Source of the DNA: Hippophae tibetana
Taxonomy: Eukaryota > Streptophyta > Magnoliopsida > Rosales > Elaeagnaceae
Length of the DNA: 64,000 nt
Direction of reading: 5' to 3'
Assembly (NCBI GenBank): GCA_037013495.1
Contig: CM072810.1
Coordinates: 27,619,843 to 27,683,842, forward strand
The position numbers and the translations under genes were made by a program. Below the pieces are notes generated by a model. That model was given only the letters and a program-made list of their open reading frames with translations. It was not told where the DNA came from and searched no databases. Each line of letters starts with the position of its first letter. Position 1 is the stretch's first letter. Of this stretch, positions 22,421 through 34,169 are shown piece by piece.

Positions 22421-25400
22421 TTGCATGATATAGATTTTAAAATTTCCATTCAACTATATAATTCTAGATTTCTTTTATCGTTGATATGCCTATATGAATG
22501 GTCTCCAAAATGTTTCATGTTCTTTTGAAGAAGTTTAATTTTAAATTCAACTTAATAATCATTTTAGAGCTCGAATTACCTTTTTTTTAATATCCCTGAA
22601 AAAGGGTCTCTTCTTCCTATTAAATTTAGTAAATCTCACGGCAAGAAGAGCCACATTCTCTTCATTGAGATAAGAGTCATCATTTATAACAATTGGGTTA
22701 AAAACATGTTCGCTCGGACCACTATCCTTGATGTCTTAAGAGCCAAGTTCTCTCCCTTCTCAAAAGTATATTACTCTCATCTTGGCCACTAGTGATGTAG
22801 TTCGAATGCCTACCCAACATATTCGTTTAACAGTAAGTTCAATTGGCTTATACATGGACTTAAGCAAGGTAATTTGGCATGAAAATGATAAGGTAGTATT
22901 GGAATGATTTTCTCAATCTAATTTTCTTTGCTAATAGGTCCACCCAAGTTTTAAAAGTAGTTGATTACGTTTGAAAAATATGCAAAGACTTTGTCCAAAG
23001 TTTCATCCTCTTGCATGATATAGATTTCAAAATTTCCATTCAATTATATAATTCTAGATTTATTTTATCGTTGATATGCCTATATGAGTAGTCTCCAAAA
23101 TGTTTCATGTTCTTTTGAAGAAGTTTAATTTTAAATTCAACTTAATAATCATTTTAGAGCTCGAATTACCTTTTTTTTAATATCCCTGAAAAAGGGTCTC
23201 TTCTGCCTATGAAATTTAGTAAATCTCACGGCAAGTAGAGCCACTTTCTCTTCATTGAGATTCGAGTCATCATTTCTAACAATTGGGTTAAAAACATGTT
23301 CGCTCGGACCACTATCCTTGATGTCTTAAGAGCCAAGTTCTCTTCCTTCTCAAAAGTATATTACTCTCATCTTGGCCACTAGTGATGTAGTTCGAATGCC
23401 TGCCCAACATATTCGTTTAACAGTAAGTTCAATTGGCTTGTACATGGACTTAAATAAATTAATTTGGCATGAAATGATACGGTAGTATTGGAATGATTTT
23501 CTCATTCTAATTTTCTCTACTAATAGGTCCACCCAAGTTTAAAAGTAGTTGATTACGTTTGAAAAATATGCAAAGACTTTGTCCAAAGTTTCATCCTCTT
23601 GCATGATATAGATTTCAAAATTTCCATTCAACTATATAATTCTAGATTTATTTCATTGTTGAAATGCCTATATGAGTGGTCTCCAAAATGTTTCATGTTC
23701 TTTTGAAGAAGTTTAATTTTAAATTCAACTTAATAATCATTTTAGAGCTCGAATTACCTTTTTTTTAATATCCCTGAAAAAGGGTCTCTTATTCCTATGA
23801 AATTTAGTAAATCTCACGGCAAGTAGAGCCACTTTCTCTTCATTGAGATTAGAGTCATCATTTTTAACAATTGGGTTAAAAACATGTTTGCTCGGACCAC
23901 TATACTTGATGTCTTAAGATCCAAGTTCTCTCCCTTCTCGAAAGTATATTACCCTCATCTTGGCCACTAGTGATGTAGTTCAAATGCCTGCCCAACATAT
24001 TCGTTTAACAGTAAGTTCAATTGGCTTATACATGGACTTAAGCAAGGTAATTTGGCATGAAAATGATAAGGTAGTATTGGAATGATTTTCTCAATCTAAT
24101 TTTCTTTGCTAATAGGTCCACCCAAAATTTAAAAGTAGTTGATTACGTTTGAAAAATATGCAAAGGCTTTGTCCAAAGTTTCATCCTCTTGCATGATATA
24201 GATTTCAAAATTTCCATTCAACTATATAATTCTAGATTTATTTTATCATTGATATGCCTATATGAGTGGTCTCCAAAATGTTTCATGTTCTTTTGAAGAA
24301 GTTTAATTTTAAATTCAACTAAATAATCATTTTAGAGCTCGAATTACCTTTTATTTTAATATCCCTAAAAAAGGGTCTCTTCTTCTTACGAAATTTAGTA
24401 AATCTCACGGCAAGTAGAGCCACTTTCTCTTCATTGAGATAAGAGTCATCATTTCTAACAATTGGGTCAAAAACATGTTCGCTCGGACCACTATCCTTGA
24501 TGTCTTAAGAGCCAAGTTCTCTCCCTTCTCAAAAGTATATTACTCTCATCTTGGCCACTAGTGATGTAGTTCGAATGCCTGCCCAACATAGTCATTTAAC
24601 AGTAAGTTCAATTGGCTTATACATGGACTTAAGCAAGGTAATTTGGCATGAAAGTGATAAGGTTGTATTGGAATGATTTTCTCAATCTCATTTTCTTTGC
24701 TAATACGTCCACCCAAGTTTTAAAAGTACTTGATTACGTTTGAAAAATATGCAGACTTTTTCCAAAGTTTCATCCTCTTGCATGATATAGATTTCAAAAT
24801 TTCCATTCAACTATATAATTGTAGATTTATTTTATTGTTGAAAAGCCTATATGAGTGGTCTCCAAAATGTTTCATGTTCTTTTGAAAAAGTTTAATTTTA
24901 AATTCAACTTAATAATCATTTTAGAGCTTGAATATTTTTTTTTAATATCCCTAAAAAAGGGTCTCTTCTTCCTATGAAATTTGGTAAATCTCACGGCAAA
25001 TAGAGCCACTTTATCTTCATTGAGATTAAAGTCATCATTTCTAACAATTGGGTTAAAAACATGTTTGCTCTGACCACTATCCTTGATGTCTTAAGAGCCA
25101 AGTTCTCTCCCTTCTCGAAAGTATATTACCCTCATCTTGGCCAGTGGTGATGTAGTTCGAATGCTTGCCCAACATATTTGTTTAACAGTAAGTTCAATTG
25201 GCTTATACATGGACTTAAGCAAGGTAATTTGGCATGAAAATGATAAGGTAGTATTGGAATGATTTTCTCAATCTCATTTTCTTTGCTAATAGGTCCCCCC
25301 AATTTTTAAAAGTAGTTGATTACGTTTGACAAATATGCAAAGACTTTGTCCAAAGTTTCATCCTCTTGCATGATATAGATTTCAAAATTTACATTCAACT

Positions 25401-25955
25401 ATATAATTCTAGATTTATTTTATTGTTGAAATGCCCTTATGAGTGGTCTTCAAAATGTTTCATGTTCTTTTGAAGAAGTTTAATTTTAAATTCAACTTAA
25501 TAATCATTTTAGAGCTCGAATTACCTTTTTTTTAATATCCGTGAAAAAGGGTCTCTTCTTCCTATGAAATTTAGTAAATCTCACGGCAAGTAGAGCCACT
25601 TTCTCTTCATTGAGATTAGAGTCATCATTTCTAACAATTGGGTTAAAAACATGTTCGCTCGGACCACTATCCTTGATGTCTTAAGAGCCAAGTTCTCTCC
25701 CTTCTCGAAAGTATATTACTCTCATCTTGGCCACTAGTGATGTAGTTCGAATGCCTGCCCAACATATTCGTTTAACAGTAAGTTAAATTGGCTTATACAT
25801 GGACTTAAGCAAGGTAATTTGGCATGAAAATGATAAGGTAGTATTGGAATGATTTTCTCAATCTAATTTTCTTTGCTAATAGGTCCACCCAAGTTTTAAA
25901 AGTAGTTGATTACGTTTGAAAAATATGCAAAGACTTTTTCCAAAGTTTCATCCTC
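22421..25955 (-). repeat. Six-monomer tandem duplication, copy 1 (H-I-J-K-L-M)
   Basis: Starts at 22421, 23011, 23599, 24189, 24778 and 25366. Each monomer has private variants. H: GATTTTAAAATTTCC, AGATTTCTTTTATCG, GAAGAGCCACATTC. I: GTAGTCTCC, TTCTGCC, GATTCGAG. J: TTATTCC, CATTTTTAAC, AAGATCC. K: TATCATTGATATGCC, ACTAAATAATC, CTTACG. L: ATTGTAG, GAAAAGCC, TGCAGACTTTTTCC. M: TTTACATTC, GCCCTTATGAG, GTCTTCAAAATG. All reappear 3,535 bp to the right. The M monomer (25366) is chimeric: its first part matches M and its second part matches the G-type end of the monomer at 21831, as expected at a crossover join. Confidence 0.9.
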
Positions 25956-28900
25956 TTGCATGATATAGATTTTAAAATTTCCATTCAACTATATAATTCT
26001 AGATTTCTTTTATCGTTGATATGCCTATATGAGTGGTCTCCAAAATGTTTCATGTTCTTTTGAAGAAGTTTAATTTTAAATTCAACTTAATAATCATTTT
26101 AGAGCTCGAATTACCTTTTTTTTAATATCCCTGAAAAAGGGTCTCTTCTTCCTATTAAATTTAGTAAATCTCACGGCAAGAAGAGCCACATTCTCTTCAT
26201 TGAGATAAGAGTCATCATTTATAACAATTGGGTTAAAAACATGTTCGCTCGGACCACTATCCTTGATGTCTTAAGAGCCAAGTTCTCTCCCTTCTCAAAA
26301 GTATATTACTCTCATCTTGGCCACTAGTGATGTAGTTCGAATGCCTACCCAACATATTCGTTTAACAGTAAGTTCAATTGGCTTATACATGGACTTAAGC
26401 AAGGTAATTTGGCATGAAAATGATAAGGTAGTATTGGAATGATTTTCTCAATCTAATTTTCTTTGCTAATAGGTCCACCCAAGTTTTAAAAGTAGTTGAT
26501 TACGTTTGAAAAATATGCAAAGACTTTGTCCAAAGTTTCATCCTCTTGCATGATATAGATTTCAAAATTTCCATTCAATTATATAATTCTAGATTTATTT
26601 TATCGTTGATATGCCTATATGAGTAGTCTCCAAAATGTTTCATGTTCTTTTGAAGAAGTTTAATTTTAAATTCAACTTAATAATCATTTTAGAGCTCGAA
26701 TTACCTTTTTTTTAATATCCCTGAAAAAGGGTCTCTTCTGCCTATGAAATTTAGTAAATCTCACGGCAAGTAGAGCCACTTTCTCTTCATTGAGATTCGA
26801 GTCATCATTTCTAACAATTGGGTTAAAAACATGTTCGCTCGGACCACTATCCTTGATGTCTTAAGAGCCAAGTTCTCTTCCTTCTCAAAAGTATATTACT
26901 CTCATCTTGGCCACTAGTGATGTAGTTCGAATGCCTGCCCAACATATTCGTTTAACAGTAAGTTCAATTGGCTTGTACATGGACTTAAGTAAATTAATTT
27001 GGCATGAAATGATACGGTAGTATTGGAATGATTTTCTCATTCTAATTTTCTCTACTAATAGGTCCACCCAAGTTTAAAAGTAGTTGATTACGTTTGAAAA
27101 ATATGCAAAGACTTTGTCCAAAGTTTCATCCTCTTGCATGATATAGATTTCAAAATTTCCATTCAACTATATAATTCTAGATTTATTTCATTGTTGAAAT
27201 GCCTATATGAGTGGTCTCCAAAATGTTTCATGTTCTTTTGAAGAAGTTTAATTTTAAATTCAACTTAATAATCATTTTAGAGCTCGAATTACCTTTTTTT
27301 TAATATCCCTGAAAAAGGGTCTCTTATTCCTATGAAATTTAGTAAATCTCACGGCAAGTAGAGCCACTTTCTCTTCATTGAGATTAGAGTCATCATTTTT
27401 AACAATTGGGTTAAAAACATGTTTGCTCGGACCACTATACTTGATGTCTTAAGATCCAAGTTCTCTCCCTTCTCGAAAGTATATTACCCTCATCTTGGCC
27501 ACTAGTGATGTAGTTCAAATGCCTGCCCAACATATTCGTTTAACAGTAAGTTCAATTGGCTTATACATGGACTTAAGCAAGGTAATTTGGCATGAAAATG
27601 ATAAGGTAGTATTGGAATGATTTTCTCAATCTAATTTTCTTTGCTAATAGGTCCACCCAAAATTTAAAAGTAGTTGATTACGTTTGAAAAATATGCAAAG
27701 GCTTTGTCCAAAGTTTCATCCTCTTGCATGATATAGATTTCAAAATTTCCATTCAACTATATAATTCTAGATTTATTTTATCATTGATATGCCTATATGA
27801 GTGGTCTCCAAAATGTTTCATGTTCTTTTGAAGAAGTTTAATTTTAAATTCAACTAAATAATCATTTTAGAGCTCGAATTACCTTTTATTTTAATATCCC
27901 TAAAAAAGGGTCTCTTCTTCTTACGAAATTTAGTAAATCTCACGGCAAGTAGAGCCACTTTCTCTTCATTGAGATAAGAGTCATCATTTCTAACAATTGG
28001 GTCAAAAACATGTTCGCTCGGACCACTATCCTTGATGTCTTAAGAGCCAAGTTCTCTCCCTTCTCAAAAGTATATTACTCTCATCTTGGCCACTAGTGAT
28101 GTAGTTCGAATGCCTGCCCAACATAGTCATTTAACAGTAAGTTCAATTGGCTTATACATGGACTTAAGCAAGGTAATTTGGCATGAAAGTGATAAGGTTG
28201 TATTGGAATGATTTTCTCAATCTCATTTTCTTTGCTAATACGTCCACCCAAGTTTTAAAAGTACTTGATTACGTTTGAAAAATATGCAGACTTTTTCCAA
28301 AGTTTCATCCTCTTGCATGATATAGATTTCAAAATTTCCATTCAACTATATAATTGTAGATTTATTTTATTGTTGAAAAGCCTATATGAGTGGTCTCCAA
28401 AATGTTTCATGTTCTTTTGAAAAAGTTTAATTTTAAATTCAACTTAATAATCATTTTAGAGCTCGAATATTTTTTTTTAATATCCCTAAAAAAGGGTCTC
28501 TTCTTCCTATGAAATTTGGTAAATCTCACGGCAAATAGAGCCACTTTATCTTCATTGAGATTAAAGTCATCATTTCTAACAATTGGGTTAAAAACATGTT
28601 TGCTCGGACCACTATCCTTGATGTCTTAAGAGCCAAGTTCTCTCCCTTCTCGAAAGTATATTACCCTCATCTTGGCCAGTGGTGATGTAGTTCGAATGCT
28701 TGCCCAACATATTTGTTTAACAGTAAGTTCAATTGGCTTATACATGGACTTAAGCAAGGTAATTTGGCATGAAAATGATAAGGTAGTATTGGAATGATTT
28801 TCTCAATCTCATTTTCTTTGCTAATAGGTCCCCCCAATTTTTAAAAGTAGTTGATTACGTTTGACAAATATGCAAAGACTTTGTCCAAAGTTTCATCCTC

Positions 28901-29489
28901 TTGCATGATATAGATTTCAAAATTTACATTCAACTATATAATTCTAGATTTATTTTATTGTTGAAATGCCCTTATGAGTGGTCTTCAAAATGTTTCATGT
29001 TCTTTTGAAGAAGTTTAATTTTAAATTCAACTTAATAATCATTTTAGAGCTCAAATTACCTTTTTTTTAATATCCCTGAAAAAGGTCTCTTCTTCCTATG
29101 AAATTTAGTAAATCTCACGGTAAGTAGAGCCACTTTCTCTTCATTGAGATTAGAGTCATCATTTCTAACAATTGGGTTAAAAACATGTTCGCTCGGACCA
29201 TTATCCTTGATGTCTTAAGAGCCAGGTTCTCTCCCTTCTCGAAAGTATATTACTCTCATCTTGGCCACTAGTGATGTAGTTCGAATGCCTGCCCAACATA
29301 TTCATTTAACAGTAAGTTCAATTGGCTTGTACATAGACTTAAGTAAATTAATTTGGCATGAAAATGATACGGTAGTATTGGAATGATTTTCTCATTCTAA
29401 TTTTCTCTACTAATAGGTCTACCCAAGTTTTAAAAGTAGTTGATTATGTTTGAAAAATATGCAAACACTTTGTCCAAAGTTTCATCCTC
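25956..29489 (-). repeat. Six-monomer tandem duplication, copy 2 (H-I-J-K-L-M)
   Basis: Starts at 25956, 26546, 27134, 27724, 28313 and 28901. It repeats the previous block with few differences that I noticed: TATATGAGTGG here versus TATATGAATGG in copy 1 (H), GAGCTCGAATA here versus GAGCTTGAATA (L), and GCTCGGACC here versus GCTCTGACC (L). The M monomer (28901) is intact rather than chimeric, with CTCAAATTACC and a shortened AAAAAGGTCTC, and leads into a different set of monomers. Near-identity over about 3.1 kb indicates a recent event. Confidence 0.9.
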
Positions 29490-29977
29490 TTGCATGATAT
29501 AGATTTCAAAATTTCCATTCAACTATATAATTCTAGATTTATTTCATCATTGAAATGCCTATATGAGTGCTATCCAAAATGTTTCATGTTCTTTTGAAGA
29601 TGTTTAATTTTAAATTCAACATTAATAATCATTTTAGAGCTCGAATTACCTTTTTTTTAATATCCCTGAAAAAAGGGTCTCTTCTTCCTATGAAATTTAG
29701 TAAATCTCACGGCAAGTAGAGCCACTTTCTCTTCATTGAGATAAGAGTCATCATTTCTAACAATTGGGTTAAAAACATGTTCGCTCGGACCACTATACTT
29801 GATGTCTTAAGAGCCAAGTTCTCTCCCTTCTCAAAAGTATATTACTCTCATCTTGGCCACTAGTGATGTAGTTCGAATGCCTGCCCAATATATTCATTTA
29901 ACAGTAAGTTCAATTGGCTTGTACATGGACTTAAGTAAATTAATTTGGCATGAAAATGATACGGTAGTATTGGAATG

Positions 29978-29990
29978 ATTTTCTCTACTA
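29978..29990. other. 14-bp deletion site in monomer 29490 (also at ~32325 and ~32905)
   Basis: Full-length monomers have two copies of ATTTTCTC 14 bp apart in the segment before CTAATAGG. Here, and in the monomers at 31837 and 32415, one copy and the intervening bases are missing, leaving GATTTTCTCTACTAATAGG. Loss of exactly one repeat plus spacer between short direct repeats is the usual outcome of replication slippage or microhomology repair. Monomers 29490 and 31837 also share two one-base insertions (AACATTAATAAT and CTGAAAAAAGGG), so they descend from one short-form ancestor. Confidence 0.9.
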
Positions 29991-32003
29991 ATAGGTCTAC
30001 CCAAGTTTTAAAAGTAGTTGATTATGTTTGAAAAATATGCAAACACTTTGTCCCAAGTTTGATCCTCTTGCATGATATAGATTTCAAAATTTCAATTCAA
30101 CTATATAATTCTAGATTTATTTCATCGTTGAAATGCATATATGAGTGCTATCCAAAATGTTTCATGTTCTTTTGAAGAAGTTTAATTTTAAATTCAACTT
30201 AATAATCATTTTAGAGCTCGAATTACCTTTTTTTTAATATCCCTGAAAAAGGGACTCTTCTTCCTATGAAATTTAGTAAATCTCACGGCAAGTAGAGCCA
30301 CTTTCTCTTCATTGAGATAAGAGTCATCATTTCTAACAATTGGGTTAAAAACATGTTCGCTCAGACCATTATCCTTGATGTCTTAAGAGCCAAGTTCTCT
30401 CCCTTCTCGAAAGTATATTACTCTTATCTTGGCCACTAGTGATGTAGTTCGAATGCCTGCCCAACATATTCATTTAACAGTAAGTTCAATTGGCTTGTAC
30501 ATAGACTTAAGTAAATTAATTTGGCATGAAAATGATACGGTAGTATTGGAATGATTTTCTCATTCTAATTTTCTCTACTAATAGGTCTACCCAAGTTTTA
30601 AAAGTAGTTGATTATGTTTGAAAAATATGCCAACACTTTGTCCAAAGTTTCATCCTCTTGCATGATATAGATTTCAAAATTTCCATTCAACTATATTATT
30701 CAAGATTTATTTCATCGTTGAAATGCCTATATGAGTGCTATCCAAAATGTTTCATGTTCTTTTGAAGAAGTTTAATTTTAAATTCAACTTAATAATCATT
30801 TTAGAGCTCGAATTACCTTTTTTTTAATATCCCTGAAAAAGGGTCTCTTCTTCCTATGAAATTTAGTAAATCTCACGGCAAGTAGAGCCACTTTCTCTTC
30901 ATTGAGATAAGAGTCATCATTTCTAACAATTGGGTTAAAAACATGTTCGCTCGGACCACTATCCTTGATGTCTTAAGAGCCAAGTTCTCTCCCTTCTCAA
31001 AAGTATATTACTCTCATCTTGGCCACTAGTGATGTAGTTCGAATGCCTGCCCAACATATTCATTTAACAGTAAGTTCAATTGGCTTGTACATGGACTTAA
31101 GTAAATTATTTTGGCATGAAAATGATACGGTAGTATTGGAATGATTTTCTCATTCTAATTTTCTCTACTAATAGGTCTACCCAAGTTTTAAAAGTAGTTG
31201 ATTATGTTTGAAAAATATGAAAACACTTTGTCCAAAGGTTCATCCTCTTGCATGATATAGATTTCAAAATTTCCATTCAACTATATAATTCTAGATTTAT
31301 TTCATCGTTGAAATGCCTATATGAGTGCTATCCAAAATGTTTCATGTTCTTTTGAAGAAGTTTAATTTTAAATTCAACTTAATAATCATTTTAGAGCTCG
31401 AATTACCTTTTTTTTAATATCCCTGAAAAAGGGACTCTTCTTCCAATGAAATTTAGTAAATCTCACGGCAAGTAGAGCCACTTTCTCTTCATTGAGATTA
31501 GAGACATCATTTCTAACAATTGGGTTAAAAACATGTTTGCTCGGACCACTATCCTTGATGTCTTAAGAGCCAAGTTCTCTCCCTTCTCGAAAGTATATTA
31601 CTCTCATCTTGGCCACTAGTGATGTAGTTCGAATGCCTGCCCAACATATTCATTTAACAGTAAGTTCAATTGGCTTGTACATGGACTTAAGTAAATTAAT
31701 TTGGCATGAAATGATACGGTAGTATTGGATTGATTTTCTCCTTCTAATTTTCACTAATAATAGGTCCACCCAAGTTTTAAAAGTAGTTGATTACGTTTGA
31801 AAAATATGCAAAGACTTTGTCCAAAGTTTCATCCTCTTGCATGATATAGATTTCAAAATTTCCATTCAACTATATAATTCTAGATTTATTTTATCGTTGA
31901 TATGCCTATATGAGTGGTCTCCAAAATGTTTTATGTTCTTTTGAAGAATTTTAATTTTAAATTCAACATTAATAATTATTATAGAGCTCGAATTACCTTT
32001 TTT

Positions 32004-32207
32004 TTAATATCCCTGAAAAAAGGGTCTCTTCTTCCTATGAAATTTAGTAAATCTCACGGCAAGTAGAGCCACTTTCTCTTCATTGAGATAAGAGCCATCA
32101 TTTCTAACAATTGGGTTAAAAACATGTTCGCTCGGACAACTATCCTTGATGTCATAAGAGCCAAGTTCTCTCCCTTCTCGAAAGTATATTACTCTCATCT
32201 TGGCCAC
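32004..32207 (-). pseudogene. Longest open piece of the gag-like C-terminal frame (67 codons)
   Basis: In this monomer one base change turns the usual TAA in CTTAAGAC into TAT, joining an upstream segment (AKMRVIYFREGRELGS) to the basic gag-like tail (EEKVALLAVRFTKFHRKK). The join is not the ancestral reading: the LALKTS motif just upstream is read in the next frame in other copies. An extra A in the A-tract at about 32020-32026 then shifts the end. Only this copy is open, no start context or promoter is apparent, and neighbours differ, so I treat it as a chance opening in a dead sequence rather than a gene. Confidence 0.55.
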
Positions 32208-34169
32208 TAGTGATGTAGTTCGAATGCCTGCCCAACATATTCATTTAACAGTAAGTTCAATTTGCTTGTACATGGACTTAAGTAAATTAATTTGGCATGA
32301 AAATGATACGGTAGTATTGGAATGATTTTCTCTACTAATAGGTCTACCCAAGTTTTAAAAGTAGTTGATTACGTTTGACAAATATGCAAAGACTTTGTCC
32401 AAAGTTTCATCCTCTTGCATGATATAGATTTCAAAATTTACATTCAACTATATAATTCTAGATTTATTTTATTGTTGAAATGTCCTTATGAGTGGTCTTC
32501 AAAATGTTTCATGTTCTTTTGAAGAAGTTTAATTTTAAATTCAACTTAATAATCATTTTAGAGCTCAAATTACCTTTTTTTTAATATCCCTGAAAAAGGG
32601 TCTCTTCTTCCTATGAAATTTAGTAAATCTCACGGCAAGTAGAGCCACTTTCTCTTCATTGAGATAAGAGTCATCATTACTAACAATTGGGTTAAAAACA
32701 TGTTCGCTCGGACTACTATACTTGATGTCTTAATAGCCAAGTTCTCTCCCTTCTCAAAAGTATATTACTCTCATCTTGGCCACTAGTGATGTAGTTCGAA
32801 TGCCTGCCCAACATATTCATTTAACAGTAAGTTCAATTGGCTTGTACATGGACTTAAGTAAATTAATTTGGCATGAAAATGATACGGTAGTATTGGAATG
32901 ATTTTCTCTACTAATAGGTCTACCCAAGTTTTAAAAGTAGTTGGTTATGTTTGAAAAATATACAAACACTTTGTCCAAAGTTTGATCCTCTTGCATGATA
33001 TAGATTTCAAAATTTACATTCAACTATATAATTCTAGATTTATTTCATCGTTGAAATGCCTATATGAGTGCTATCCAAAATGTTTCATGTTCTTTTGAAG
33101 AAGTTTAATTTTAAATTCAACTTAATAATCATTTTAGAGCTCGAATTACCTTTTTTTTAATATCCCTGAAAAAGGGACTCTTCTTCCTATGAAATTTAGT
33201 AAATCTCACGGCAAGTAGAGCCACTTTCTCTTCATTGAGATAAGAGTCATCATTTCTAACAATTGGGTTAAAAACATGTTCGCTCAGACCATTATCCTTG
33301 ATGTCTTAAGAGCCAAGTTCTCTCCCTTCTCGAAAGTATATTACTCCTATCTTGGCCACTAGTGATGTAGTTCGAATGCCTGCCCAACATATTCATTTAA
33401 CAGTAAGTTCAATTGGCTTGTACATAGACTTAAGTAAATTAATTTGGCATGAAAATGATACGGTAGTATTGGAATGATTTTCTCATTCTAATTTTCTCTA
33501 CTAATAGGTCTACCCAAGTTTTAAAAGTAGTTGATTATGTTTGAAAAATATGCCAACACTTTGTCCAAAGTTTCATCCTCTTGCATGATATAGATTTCAA
33601 AATTTCCATTCAACTATATTATTCTATATTTATTTCATCGTTGAAATGCCTATATGAGTGCTATCCAAAATGTTTTATGTTCTTTTGAAGAATTTTAATT
33701 TTAAATTCAACTTAATAGTCATTTTACAGCTCGAATTAATTTTTTTTTAATATCCCTGAAAAAGGGACTCTTCTTCCTATGAGATTTAGTAAATCTCACG
33801 GCAAGTAGAGCCACTTTCTCTTCATTGAGATTAGAGTCATCATTTCTAACAATTGGGTTAAAAATATGTTCGCTCGGACCACTATCCTTGATATCTTAAG
33901 AGCCAAGTTCTCTCCCTTCTCAAAAGTATATTACTCTCATCTTGGCCACTAGTGATGTAGTTCGAATGCCTGCCCAACATATTCATTTAACACTAAGTTC
34001 AATTGGCTTGTACATGCACTTAAGTAAATTAATTTGGCATGAAATGATACGGTAGTATTGGATTGATTTTCTCATTCTAATTTTCTCTAATAATAGGTCT
34101 ACCCAAGTTTTAAAAGTAGTTGATTATGTTTGAAAAATATGCAAACACTTTGTCCAAAGTTTCATCCTC

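Larger units (their letters stand above)
29490..34169 (-). repeat. Divergent monomer stretch with short-form units
   Basis: Starts at 29490, 30068, 30658, 31248, 31837, 32415, 32991 and 33581. No clean higher-order order is visible. Most have TTTCATCG, GCTATCCAAAATG and the beta second half. 31837 opens like a B type (TTTTATCGTTGATATGCC), and 32415 resembles M (TTTACATTC, TTATTGTTG). Units 29490, 31837 and 32415 are only 576-578 bp because of a shared deletion. 30068 and 32991 are similar (ACTCAGACCATTATCC region, followed by ATATGCCAACAC-ended monomers), hinting at an imperfect longer repeat of about 2.9 kb. 33581 carries CACTAAGTTC and CATGCACTT, seen again only at 36526. Confidence 0.8.

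Noticed and set aside
23350..23532. 60-68-codon minus-strand frames starting MDLL, at 23350, 26885, 37454, 39196, 40373, 42139 and 43905
   Set aside because: They are the frame next to the gag-like one over the same bases, opened only where the one-base-shorter GAAATGATA variant is present, and end at the common CTTAAG or TCAAAAG stop. Their recurrence reflects copying of monomers, not conservation of a protein.
22421..29489. Assembly duplication as the cause of the 3,535-bp repeat
   Set aside because: Not excluded outright, but the copies differ at several bases and the right end of copy 1 is a clean chimera with 21831-type sequence, which fits real unequal exchange better than a duplicated contig segment.
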